From contig CAIYFE010000200.1 in NCBI GenBank assembly GCA_903925445.1, positions 1 through 6,674 of the forward strand: 6,674 nucleotides of DNA, read 5' to 3'. A model generated the notes under the pieces. It worked only from the letters and a program-made list of their open reading frames with translations. It ran no database searches and was not told the origin of the DNA. Every line of letters begins with the position of its first letter. The stretch's first letter is position 1. Positions 1-6,417 of this stretch are shown here, piece after piece. The DNA comes from an uncultured Burkholderiales bacterium. Lineage in GTDB: Bacteria > Pseudomonadota > Gammaproteobacteria > Burkholderiales > Burkholderiaceae_C. A program made the position numbers and the translations under genes.

Positions 1-218
1 CAGTGTTGCTCGACCCACTGGCACTTACCGTCTTCGACAATGCCCACAGCGATTTTGAGGAGCGTTGGTTTACTTTGGGAATTTCCAAAGACGGTAAATT
101 GTTAGCTGTCGCTCATACCTATCAACACAGCAGTTCAATTCAGGTCAATGTGCGCATCATTTCTGCGCGAGATGCAACAAAGCGTGAACGTCAACAATAT
201 GAGAATGAACCTCGTTAG
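1..218 (+). CDS. brnT: BrnT-family ribonuclease toxin, C-terminal part (5' end outside window)
   Basis: This is the toxin half of a type II toxin-antitoxin pair. BrnT proteins are small RelE-fold ribonucleases that slow translation when their antitoxin is degraded. Seventy-one residues are visible and show the family pattern: LLDPLALTVFD, then HSDFEERW, a GxSxDGxLLxVxHT strand, and the C-terminal RIISARDATKRERQQYE stretch that carries the conserved Arg/Glu residues. Family members are about 90-100 residues, so roughly 20-25 N-terminal residues (normally a WDPxKAxxNxxKHG-like segment) lie left of the window. The GTG at position 3 is therefore probably an internal Val codon and not the start. 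The stop at 216-218 lies within the antitoxin's ribosome-binding region, as is typical of a coupled toxin-first operon. The promoter is not in the window. Confidence 0.88.
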   Translation, partial: VLLDPLALTVFDNAHSDFEERWFTLGISKDGKLLAVAHTYQHSSSIQVNVRIISARDATKRERQQYENEPR

Positions 219-227
219 GTGAACACC

Positions 228-461
228 ATGAATGCACAAACTAATCACGACGATGAACCAATGCCCTCAGAAATTAATTTCTCAGGTGCCAAACGCGGGC
301 AGTTCTACAAGGCGGATTCGCAACTTAATTTGCCTGTGTATTTAGACCAGCAAGTTCAATCCACTTTGGCCGCACTCGCACACGCAAAAGGCATGGATAT
401 TTCTGCGCTCGTCAACGAGCTACTCAAAAAAGATATTGAACTCATAGAAATGGCGCGCTGA
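228..461 (+). CDS. brnA: Ribbon-helix-helix antitoxin of the BrnT/BrnA type
   Basis: This 77-residue protein is the likely antitoxin for the preceding BrnT. Family knowledge says such proteins bind the toxin and, as dimers with a ribbon-helix-helix fold, repress their own operon. The N-terminal part contains INFSGAKRGQFYK (residues 16-28), then a short strand LNLPVYLD (33-40) and two helices (about 41-53 and 57-73), the RHH/CopG layout commonly found next to BrnT. I chose the ATG at 228 because AGGTG (217-221) sits 6 nt upstream. The in-frame GTG at 219 lies inside that Shine-Dalgarno sequence. The start is 9 nt after the toxin stop. The gene ends only 9 nt from the 3' end of the convergent kinase gene. 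The family call is strong by pattern, but the BrnA subtype is less sure than the RHH fold. Confidence 0.82.
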   Translation: MNAQTNHDDEPMPSEINFSGAKRGQFYKADSQLNLPVYLDQQVQSTLAALAHAKGMDISALVNELLKKDIELIEMAR

Positions 462-470
462 CACAGCACG

Positions 471-1418
471 TCAACTTTCAGCCAACGCCTGAGCCAACTC
501 CCCCGCATCAGGCGGCTGACACCCTTTGCGGGTGCAGTTGATGGCTGCGGCTTGCATGGCGCGTTGCAAGGTGAGCGCCACACGTTCTTGAGCGACCGAT
601 GGGTTTGACAGGCTGTGGTGCAGCACCCAATCGGCCAAGCAGTTGCCCCAAAAGGTGTCGCCTGCGCCGACGGTGTCGATCACCGTCACTTTGGGCGCTG
701 TGCCGTTGGCGCTGGCCTCGTCCACTTGCAGATACGCGCCTTGTGCGCCAAAAGTCACCGCCACGCGGCTTGCGCCTTGTTGCATCCAGTGTTGTGCCAA
801 ATGCTGCGCGTTGTTCAAGCGCACGTCTTTGAAGCCCAAAAGCTCCAAGTCTTCGTCGCTGGCTTTGAGCCAATCGGCGTGAGCGGCGACGGCGCGTACG
901 GCGTCTAGGTAGTGGTTCAAGTTACTGGCCAAACGGGGGCGCAGGTTGACGTCCACGCTGATGGTCCAACCCAAGGCTTTGGCTTTTTCCACAATTTGCA
1001 AGACCTTGGTGTGCTCAGGCGGCATGGCCATGAGCGAGCCGGTGTGCAACACGCCTGGCGCGTGGGTGGTGAGCAAGGCCAACACATCGGCCACGGCATA
1101 GTCGCGGTCGGCCACGCCTTCGCGGTAAAAACCGTAGCTGGGCTGGCCGTTGTTGACATGCACCACCGCCAACGACGTGGGCAAACGGCTGGCGGGCAAC
1201 AAGGCTTTGGCACCTGTTTGGTTCAAGCGTTTTTCCAAAGCCTGGCCAAAGGTGTCGTGAGAAAACGGGTTGATCAAGCCCACCGCCACGCCTTGCAACG
1301 CAGCGGCGCAGGCGAGGTTGTAGGGGCTACCGCCGAGCAAAGGCATGAGCGAGCCGTCGGGCTGCGCCACGCAATCCATCAAAGCTTCGCCCAACACCCA
1401 CACGCAGGCGGTGCTCAT
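471..1418 (-). CDS. frcK: PfkB-family carbohydrate kinase, probable fructokinase
   Basis: Probably ATP:D-fructose 6-phosphotransferase, a cytoplasmic enzyme that phosphorylates sugar delivered by the adjacent transporter. The 315-residue length is normal for PfkB/ribokinase-fold sugar kinases. Visible landmarks are the substrate-loop GGSPYNLA (29-36), the fructokinase-like YGFYREGVADRDY (95-107), VDVNLRP (155-161), KASDEDLELLG (185-195), and PfkB signature 2 DTVGAGDTFWG (248-258) with Asp254 as the presumed catalytic base. The C-terminal NCTRKGCQPP (294-303) is also typical. The start is ATG at 1418: AAGGAG lies 8 nt upstream, and the ATG overlaps the ATPase stop as ATGA. A GTG at 1427 is in frame but overlaps the Shine-Dalgarno sequence. 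It is the last gene of the minus-strand operon. Fructose as substrate is inferred from these motifs and from the Frc-like neighbours; a related ketose or hexose is possible. Confidence 0.9.
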   Translation of the reverse strand: MSTACVWVLGEALMDCVAQPDGSLMPLLGGSPYNLACAAALQGVAVGLINPFSHDTFGQALEKRLNQTGAKALLPASRLPTSLAVVHVNNGQPSYGFYREGVADRDYAVADVLALLTTHAPGVLHTGSLMAMPPEHTKVLQIVEKAKALGWTISVDVNLRPRLASNLNHYLDAVRAVAAHADWLKASDEDLELLGFKDVRLNNAQHLAQHWMQQGASRVAVTFGAQGAYLQVDEASANGTAPKVTVIDTVGAGDTFWGNCLADWVLHHSLSNPSVAQERVALTLQRAMQAAAINCTRKGCQPPDAGELAQALAES

Positions 1419-2203
1419 GCCAAGCACTCCTTGGGAATGTCTTCGGGTTTCATCGCGCCCGTCATGACGGCCACGGTGTCGCTCATGCTGATTTTTTTGG
1501 GGTTCAACACCGCAGCACGTTTGCCCAAACGCGCGACGTGAATGCGGTCTGCCACTTCAAACACATGGGGCATGTTGTGCGAGATCAGCACCACGGGCAG
1601 GCCTTTGTCGCGCACACGGCGAATCAGCTCTAGCACCATATTGCCTTCTTTGACGCCCAGGGCGGCTGTGGGCTCGTCCATGATGACCACATGTTGCGCA
1701 AACGCTGCCGCACGCGCCACGGCCACGCATTGGCGTTGCCCGCCGGAGAGCGTTTCCACCGCTTGCGTCATGGAGCGAATGCCGACTTTGAGCTCGTTCA
1801 TGCGCTCCACGCTTTGCGCGAGCATGGCTTTTTTGTCCAACATGCGCAGCACATTGCCCATGAAGCCGGGGCGGCGAATTTCGCGGCCTAAAAATAAGTT
1901 TTCTGCAATCGTCATGGCCGCTGCCACGGCCAAATCTTGGTAGACGGTTTCAATGCCAGCACGACGTGCGTCAATGGGGGTTTTGAAATGAATCGCTTGG
2001 CCGTCCAACTCAATGCGGCCTTCGTCGGGCACGGTCGCGCCCGAGAGGCATTTGATGAGCGAGGATTTGCCCGCGCCGTTGTCGCCAATCACGGCCAAAA
2101 TTTCGCCGGCGCGCAGTTCAAAATCTGCGCCGTCCAAGGCCGTCACTTGGCCGTAGCGTTTGAACAAGCCACGGGCTTGCATCACGATTTGATGGGTAGT
2201 CAT
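1415..2203 (-). CDS. frcA: Sugar ABC transporter ATP-binding protein (FrcA-like)
   Basis: This is the cytoplasmic ATPase that powers sugar import through the adjacent permease. It has one complete nucleotide-binding domain in 262 residues: Walker A GDNGAGKSS (40-48), Q-loop Gln89 in VYQD, ABC signature LSGGQRQ (152-158), Walker B VVIMDE (172-177) with catalytic Glu177, and H-loop His209 in LISHN. All catalytic motifs are intact. It is a single-domain protein, unlike the two-domain RbsA/XylG/MglA ATPases of many ribose-type (CUT2) importers; rhizobial FrcA has the same single-domain design, so two copies are expected per transporter. The ATG at 2203 directly follows the permease TAA, with GGGAG 8 nt upstream. 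The C-terminus overlaps the kinase start by 4 nt. The function as a CUT2-type ATPase is firm, and the substrate follows from context. Confidence 0.93.
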   Translation of the reverse strand: MTTHQIVMQARGLFKRYGQVTALDGADFELRAGEILAVIGDNGAGKSSLIKCLSGATVPDEGRIELDGQAIHFKTPIDARRAGIETVYQDLAVAAAMTIAENLFLGREIRRPGFMGNVLRMLDKKAMLAQSVERMNELKVGIRSMTQAVETLSGGQRQCVAVARAAAFAQHVVIMDEPTAALGVKEGNMVLELIRRVRDKGLPVVLISHNMPHVFEVADRIHVARLGKRAAVLNPKKISMSDTVAVMTGAMKPEDIPKECLA

Positions 2204-3181
2204 TTAACGCACTCCCTTGCGCGAGAGTTGGTCGGTGGTCACGGCCAGAATCACCAAAATGCCAGTGACCAAAATTTGATAGACGCTGGAGACGCCCATG
2301 AGCGTCAAGCCATTGCGAAACACGCCCACAATCAGAGCGCCCACCAAGCTGCCCAGCACCACGCCGCGTCCACCAAACAAGCTGGTGCCGCCCAGCACGA
2401 CGGCGGTGATGGCGTCTAAGTTTTCGGTTTGTCCGGCATTGGGGTCGCCCGCGCCGGTGCGCGCCACGCTCAACATCGAGGCCACGCCATAGGCCAAGCC
2501 CGCCAGCACATACACACCGACCAACACGCGGTCGGTGGGAATCCCCGTCAAACGGGTGGCTTCGGGGTTGTTGCCCACGGCATACACATGGCGTCCGGCC
2601 GCGGTTTCGCGCAGGCCAAACCATGCAAACACATACAAAGCCAGCATCAACACCACGCCGTAACTCACGGTGGCGCTGCCCAGCTTGAAGGTGTCGCCCA
2701 GCACGGTCATGCCAGACGGAATATCGGTGATGGTTTGCGAACCCGAGTACAACTGGGTGATAGCAAATGCAATGTTCAAGGTGCCCAAAGTCACAATGAA
2801 CGGCGGCAACTTGATGCGGGTCACCAACAAACCGTTGATCAGCCCAAACAGCGACGTCACCGCCAATCCACAGGCCATGGCCGCAGGTGCGGACAGGCCA
2901 AAGTCAGAGGCAAACTTGGTCATGACAATGCCCCCCAACGCCATGACCATGCCGCACGACAAGTCAATGCCAGCGGTCAAGATGATGAGGGTTTGCCCAA
3001 TCGCAATCACGCCCACCACCATGACTTGCGCCAAGATGAGCGAGAAGTTTTGCGCACTCAAAAACCGATCGCTTTGGCTGGCAAAAAATGCGCAGGCCAG
3101 CAGCAAAGCAATGGCGGGGCCAAGCGTGCCAATCGGTGGCAGCTTGTCTTTGAGGGGGAGTTTGTCGGTCCAAGTTTGCAT
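2204..3181 (-). CDS. frcC: Sugar ABC transporter permease (FrcC-like, RbsC family)
   Basis: This inner-membrane subunit forms the translocation channel and probably works as a homodimer. The 325 residues include many hydrophobic membrane segments, for example about 20-36, 47-69, 98-120, 126-145, 173-190, 218-238, 260-288 and 298-314. Family landmarks are GQTLIILTAGIDLSCG (62-77), LPPFIVTLGTLNIA (125-138), the cytoplasmic coupling-helix region GRHVYAVGNNPEATRLTGIP (196-215) that contacts the ATPase, and LGGTSLFGGRG (263-273). These match the BPD_transp_2 / RbsC-XylH-FrcC group. The length is normal and no truncation is seen. The start at 3181 lies 8 nt after the binding-protein stop. No strong Shine-Dalgarno sequence is visible in that gap, so translation may depend on coupling. 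The stop TAA abuts the ATPase ATG. Confidence 0.93.
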   Translation of the reverse strand: MQTWTDKLPLKDKLPPIGTLGPAIALLLACAFFASQSDRFLSAQNFSLILAQVMVVGVIAIGQTLIILTAGIDLSCGMVMALGGIVMTKFASDFGLSAPAAMACGLAVTSLFGLINGLLVTRIKLPPFIVTLGTLNIAFAITQLYSGSQTITDIPSGMTVLGDTFKLGSATVSYGVVLMLALYVFAWFGLRETAAGRHVYAVGNNPEATRLTGIPTDRVLVGVYVLAGLAYGVASMLSVARTGAGDPNAGQTENLDAITAVVLGGTSLFGGRGVVLGSLVGALIVGVFRNGLTLMGVSSVYQILVTGILVILAVTTDQLSRKGVR

Positions 3182-3189
3182 GGCAGTTC

Positions 3190-4188
3190 TTACTTGTTAC
3201 CCCAGCACAGGTCTGTGCCAGTTTTCACGTCTTTGCTGTCCACGCCCGCAATGGCTTTGGCAGCAATCAGGGTCACGCCAGTGTCGGTGTAGCCGCTGAC
3301 TTTTTTGCCCGATTTGGCGTATTCCACACCCGCGGCCACGCCCATCGACGCCATGCGCAAGGGGTATTGTTGTGAGGTGGCCGCAATCACGCCAGCGCCC
3401 ACGTTTTTGATGCCTTCACATCCACCGTCCACAGAAACAATCAACACGTCTTTTTCTTTGCCAGCGGCTTTCAAAGCGTTGTAAGCACCTGCGGCTGCGG
3501 GTTCGTTGATGGTGTAGACCACGTTGATATTGGGGTTCTTTTGCAAGCAGTTTTCCATGCCGGTTTGGCCTTTGGCGCGGTCACCAAAACTGTCGGCCAT
3601 GCACACGACTTCGGCGGGTTTGGCCAATTCGTTGTTTTTCGCGTCAAACGACTGCAAGCCGTAGCCTTGCAAGAAACCGTTGTGGCGTTGTGCGCCCACG
3701 GGGTGGCCGGGGAACAAATCCAGCGTGGCGATGACGGGTTTTTTGCCGCCCAACGCTGCTTTGGCGTATTGACCAATCAGCACGCCGGCTTTGTAGTTGT
3801 CGGTGGCAAACAGCGCATCGGTGGCGTTGGCAGGATCAGCGGGGCTGTCCAAAGCGATGACCATCACGCCTTTTTCTTGCGCTTTTTTGATGGCGGGCAC
3901 GATGGCTTTGGAGTCGCTGGGGGTGATCAAAATGGTTTTGGCACCTGCGGCGATCATGTTTTCCATGGCGGTGACTTGACCTGCGTTGTCGCCGTCAGCC
4001 TTGCCCGCACCTGAGAGCAACTTGGCGCCGAGTTTTTTGGCTTCGGCTTGCGCGCCTTCTTTCATTTTGACGAAGAAGGGATTGGTTTCAGTCTTTGTGA
4101 TCAAGCCGATCACGGGTTCATCGGCATAAGCGCCGCTGACCGCCAAGACAAGCGCAGACAACATCAGTTTGGGGGCAATTGACTTCAT
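3190..4188 (-). CDS. frcB: Periplasmic sugar-binding protein of ABC transporter (FrcB-like)
   Basis: This periplasmic receptor captures sugar and hands it to the permease. The 332 residues begin with a Sec signal peptide: MKS, a hydrophobic core at about 7-19, and likely signal peptidase cleavage after AYA (residue 22). The mature part is a two-lobed Peripla_BP_4 / ribose-binding fold: VIGLITKTETNPFF (26-39), ILITPSDSKAI (87-97), VIALDSP (110-116), QRHNGF (167-172), YTINEP (225-230), VDGG (253-256) and TSQQYP (271-276). The aromatic and polar residues Phe38/39, Asp114, Arg168, Asn228, Asp254 and Gln273 sit where relatives hold the sugar. Four cysteines (196, 213, 257, 328) lie in the mature part and could form disulfides. 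I chose ATG 4188, preceded by GGAG at 5 nt spacing; an upstream in-frame start near 4224 would add a charged extension before the signal peptide. First gene of the operon. Fructose specificity is inferred. Confidence 0.92.
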   Translation of the reverse strand: MKSIAPKLMLSALVLAVSGAYADEPVIGLITKTETNPFFVKMKEGAQAEAKKLGAKLLSGAGKADGDNAGQVTAMENMIAAGAKTILITPSDSKAIVPAIKKAQEKGVMVIALDSPADPANATDALFATDNYKAGVLIGQYAKAALGGKKPVIATLDLFPGHPVGAQRHNGFLQGYGLQSFDAKNNELAKPAEVVCMADSFGDRAKGQTGMENCLQKNPNINVVYTINEPAAAGAYNALKAAGKEKDVLIVSVDGGCEGIKNVGAGVIAATSQQYPLRMASMGVAAGVEYAKSGKKVSGYTDTGVTLIAAKAIAGVDSKDVKTGTDLCWGNK

Positions 4189-4243
4189 AAGGTCTCCAAG
4201 GTTTATGGTTGATCGGCGACGCAATTTTTTGCGCAGCGGACGT

Positions 4244-4273
4244 ACTGTAAAAGAAATTGACTTACTAAATCAA
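4244..4273 (-). promoter_or_regulatory. Candidate promoter of the frcBCAK-like operon
   Basis: On the minus strand, TTGATT (4273-4268) resembles a -35 box and TACAGT (4249-4244) resembles a -10 box; each matches the sigma-70 consensus at four of six positions. The spacer is 18 bp. The -10 box ends about 55 nt before the binding-protein ATG, leaving a plausible short leader. The -35 box lies within the palindromic operator candidate, so a bound repressor would block it. This is inferred by eye, without promoter scoring. Confidence 0.4.
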
Positions 4274-4284
4274 GTTAATTTAGT
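4257..4284 (+). promoter_or_regulatory. Candidate promoter of the mutarotase-ROK-VOC transcript
   Basis: On the plus strand, TTGACT (4257-4262) matches five of six -35 consensus bases, and TTTAGT (4279-4284) matches four of six -10 bases, with a 16-bp spacer. The whole promoter is covered by the palindrome at 4261-4287. That predicts autoregulation, because the ROK gene is in this transcript. The leader to the GTG start at 4363 would be about 70 nt. Confidence 0.42.
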
Positions 4285-4287
4285 TAG
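4261..4287. promoter_or_regulatory. 27-bp near-perfect palindrome, candidate ROK repressor operator
   Basis: The sequence is symmetric about position 4274. ACTAAAT (4264-4270) pairs with ATTTAGT (4278-4284) perfectly. Extending outwards and inwards, 11 of 13 base pairs match across the 27 bp, with mismatches only at 4263/4285 and 4271/4277. It is the only such element in the divergent region and it overlaps both candidate promoters. ROK repressors such as XylR, NagC and Mlc bind AT-rich dyads of similar size, so the ROK protein encoded at 4803-6017 is the obvious candidate binder. That pairing is inferred. Confidence 0.65.
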
Positions 4288-4362
4288 GATAAACCCCATC
4301 ACAACAAGCCCAAAAACTTGGGCATGCTCTGCAACCTGAAAGAAATTGTCAAAAGGAATACC

Positions 4363-4806
4363 GTGCTCAAAGGAATAGATCCCATCCTCACCCCCGAGTT
4401 GCTGATGCACTTGTCTGCCATGGGGCATGGCGAATGGGTGGCCGTGGTGGATGCCAACTTCACCGCCGATTACTTGGCGCAATCAAAACCCGTAATTCGC
4501 TTACCCGGCCTGAGCTTGGCGCGCGTGAGCCAAGCGGTGTTGTCCGTTTTTCCATTGGCCGAAGATGTGCCCCACCCCGTCGCCTACATGCACGTTTGCC
4601 ACAGCGCGCCCGAACACCGCACCGCAGCACAACAAGCCGTGGTCGATTTGGCTGCCTTGCACCAACAACCCCAACAAAAAGCGCAAGCGGTAGAACGCTT
4701 TGCTTTTTATGAAAAAGTCAAAACCGCCAGCTTGATCGTGCAAACCGGCGAAGGCACAGCCTATGGCAATGCCCTGTTTTGCAAAGGCGTGATACTGCTG
4801 TCATGA
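4363..4806 (+). CDS. RbsD/FucU-family sugar mutarotase (pyranase)
   Basis: RbsD/FucU proteins catalyse interconversion of sugar anomers or ring forms (ribose, fucose) in the cytoplasm, usually as ring-shaped oligomers. This 147-residue protein is closest in pattern to FucU: LKGIDPILTPELL (2-14), GHGEWVAVVDANF (21-33) with the conserved His22 and Asp30, RLPGLSLARVSQAVLSVFPL (46-65), RFAFYEKVK (112-120), and the C-terminal YGNALFCKGVI (134-144) with the family Tyr-x-Asn. The start is GTG at 4363: AAGGA (4353-4357) lies 5 nt upstream and the protein then begins at the usual family position. A TTG at 4318 would add 15 unsupported residues. The stop overlaps the ROK start (ATGA). In this setting the substrate may be fructose or another imported sugar and not fucose; no fucose isomerase or kinase is visible. 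FucU-like membership is confident, the substrate is not. Confidence 0.86.
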   Translation: MLKGIDPILTPELLMHLSAMGHGEWVAVVDANFTADYLAQSKPVIRLPGLSLARVSQAVLSVFPLAEDVPHPVAYMHVCHSAPEHRTAAQQAVVDLAALHQQPQQKAQAVERFAFYEKVKTASLIVQTGEGTAYGNALFCKGVILLS

Positions 4807-6017
4807 CCCCCAAAAAAAGCCCGCCCAAAGACCTGCGCGAAATGCGCGGCTCCAACCACGTGGGCATGCGCCAATTCAATGAACGCACGGTCTTGCGCGC
4901 CATTCGACACCACGGCGCCATGCCCAAGGCCGATTTGGCGCGGTTGACGCAACTCACCTCGCAAACGGTGGCCACCATCGTCAACCGTTTGAGCGATGAC
5001 GGATTGCTGGTCAAACAAGCGCGCATACGCGGCAAGATTGGTCAACCTTCGGTGCCGTTGGCGCTCAATCCAGAAGGTGCGTTCAGCGTGGGCATACAAA
5101 TTGGACGACGCAGCCTTGAGGTGGTGGTGACCGATTTCTTGGGACACATGCGCCACCAATGGCAGCATTTGTACCCCTACCCTGCGCCGCACGATGTGCT
5201 GGCCAAAATTCAAGAAGGCCTGCAACGCATGCAACACAGCATGGGCAAACAATGGTCGCGGGTGGTGGGCATTGGTTTGAGTGCGCCTTTGGCCTTGCAT
5301 TTGTGGGGCGACGTCATGGGCGAGCCCGCCAAGCAAGTCTTGGCGCAATGGGAGCAAGTCGATTTGCTGACACAAGTTCAGCAACTCACCGATTTACCCA
5401 TCGAATTTGCCAAAGACACCACCGCCGCTTGCGTGGCCGAATTGGTGCAAGGCCACGGACGCGACATTGAGAATTTTTTGTATGTGTTTGTCGGTACCTT
5501 TGTGGGGGGCGGTCTGGTGTTGGACGGCCACATCATCAACGGGCGACGCGGCAATGCGGGCGCGATTGGATCGATGCCCATGAGCACGCAAAGCCAACAC
5601 GGGCTGCAATTGCTCGAATTGGCTTCGGGCTGGCAACTAGAACAAGCCTTGATTCAAGCCGGTCACGACCCTTTGTTGGTGCAACAAGACGCCATCGTGC
5701 AAGATGCGTATGCGCAATGGGTGCAGCCCTGGCTCCAACAAGCCTCCCACGCATTGGCCGCCAGCATGGCCGCCGCTTCGGCCTTGCTCGATTTAGACGC
5801 CGTGGTGGTCGATGGATCGCTCAGCCCCTTGCTGATGCAAGCCTTGATGGCGCACGCAGAACAAGCCCTCAACGCGCAACGCTTTGATGGTTTGCACCAA
5901 CCCTTGTTGCTCAAAGGCCAAGTAGGCGGCCATGCGCGGGCGTTGGGCGCATCGCTGTTGCCGCTGCATGCGCAGTTTTTTCCAGATATGGATATTTTTT
6001 TGAAGCAATCGGGTTGA
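4803..6017 (+). CDS. ROK-family transcriptional repressor (FrcR-like), zinc motif absent
   Basis: This is a probable sugar-responsive repressor of the divergent locus, 404 residues long, normal for ROK regulators. A winged helix-turn-helix occupies about residues 24-88 (recognition helix near LTSQTVATIVNRL, 51-63; wing GKIGQPSVPLALNP, 77-90), followed by a ROK sugar-kinase-like domain (about 93-385) with VGIGLSAP (155-162), VFVGTFVGGGLVLDG (228-242) and NGRRGNAGAIGS (246-257). The usual ROK metal site (His in EIGH plus a CxCGxxGC cluster) is missing: the His position reads Ser257 and no cysteine follows. The equivalent of the kinase Asn-Asp pair reads Lys204-Asp205. It is thus unlikely to be a glucokinase. 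The ATG at 4803 overlaps the mutarotase TGA. AAGG lies rather far upstream, so coupling is likely. A start at 4779 is possible but overlaps more. It probably binds the 4261-4287 palindrome. Confidence 0.87.
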   Translation: MTPKKSPPKDLREMRGSNHVGMRQFNERTVLRAIRHHGAMPKADLARLTQLTSQTVATIVNRLSDDGLLVKQARIRGKIGQPSVPLALNPEGAFSVGIQIGRRSLEVVVTDFLGHMRHQWQHLYPYPAPHDVLAKIQEGLQRMQHSMGKQWSRVVGIGLSAPLALHLWGDVMGEPAKQVLAQWEQVDLLTQVQQLTDLPIEFAKDTTAACVAELVQGHGRDIENFLYVFVGTFVGGGLVLDGHIINGRRGNAGAIGSMPMSTQSQHGLQLLELASGWQLEQALIQAGHDPLLVQQDAIVQDAYAQWVQPWLQQASHALAASMAAASALLDLDAVVVDGSLSPLLMQALMAHAEQALNAQRFDGLHQPLLLKGQVGGHARALGASLLPLHAQFFPDMDIFLKQSG

Positions 6018-6027
6018 GGAGAACATC

Positions 6028-6417
6028 ATGAAATTTGGCTACACCATTGTGTATGTGCCTGACGTGCTGGCATCGGTGGAGTTTTTCGAAAATGCGTTTG
6101 GACTCAAACGCCGCTTTATTCATGAATCAGGCTATGGCGAAATGGACACCGGTGCCACGGCACTGGCCTTCGCAACCCATGCGTTGGGCGCATCCAACCT
6201 ACCCAATGGTTATGTCAAAGCCAGCCAATCGGCCACGCCATTGGGAATGGAGATTGCGCTGGTCACCGACGATGTTGCCGCAGCCCACGCACAAGCCGTT
6301 GCACACGGAGCCGAGTCCGTGAAAGAACCCCTCTTGAAACCGTGGGGACAGACAGTTTCTTACGTCCGTTGCCCTGACGGCTTATTGGTGGAAATTTGTT
6401 CTCCGGTGGGTGGGTGA
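6028..6417 (+). CDS. VOC / glyoxalase-fold protein of unknown substrate
   Basis: A 129-residue single-domain member of the vicinal oxygen chelate superfamily (glyoxalase I, fosfomycin resistance proteins, extradiol dioxygenases). Two beta-alpha-beta-beta-beta modules are recognisable: YTIVYVPDVLASVEFFENAFGL (start at 5) and MEIALVTDDVAAAHAQAVAHGA (from 74). The ends of the modules are FIHESGYGEMDTG (30-42) and SYVRCPDGLLVEICSP (111-126). Glu122 is in the usual position of the last metal ligand, but the first ligand position (normally His or Gln) appears to be Tyr5, so metal-dependent glyoxalase I activity is doubtful. The start at 6028 has an excellent GAGGAG (6016-6021) with 6-nt spacing that overlaps the ROK stop, so it is likely co-transcribed. 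A role in handling reactive sugar by-products such as methylglyoxal is possible but unproven; it may also be an unrelated passenger. Confidence 0.85.
   Translation: MKFGYTIVYVPDVLASVEFFENAFGLKRRFIHESGYGEMDTGATALAFATHALGASNLPNGYVKASQSATPLGMEIALVTDDVAAAHAQAVAHGAESVKEPLLKPWGQTVSYVRCPDGLLVEICSPVGG

Noticed and set aside
912..1541. 209-codon plus-strand frame opposite the kinase gene, and similar long frames opposite frcA, frcC and frcB
   Set aside because: Compositions rich in His, Gln, Arg and Ala and no recognisable domains; they are shadows of well-supported genes on the other strand.
4189..4224. Upstream start giving the binding protein 12 extra residues
   Set aside because: It would put a charged extension before the signal peptide; ATG 4188 has a GGAG at good spacing and a standard signal peptide.
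4220..4233. Small inverted repeat CGCAA/TTGCG with a T-rich loop in the frcB leader
   Set aside because: Only five base pairs around four T residues; could arise by chance, and it does not mask the frcB ribosome-binding site.
4318..4362. Upstream TTG start for the mutarotase gene
   Set aside because: It adds 15 residues not seen in FucU/RbsD proteins, whereas GTG 4363 has AAGGA at 5 nt and begins at the family N-terminus.
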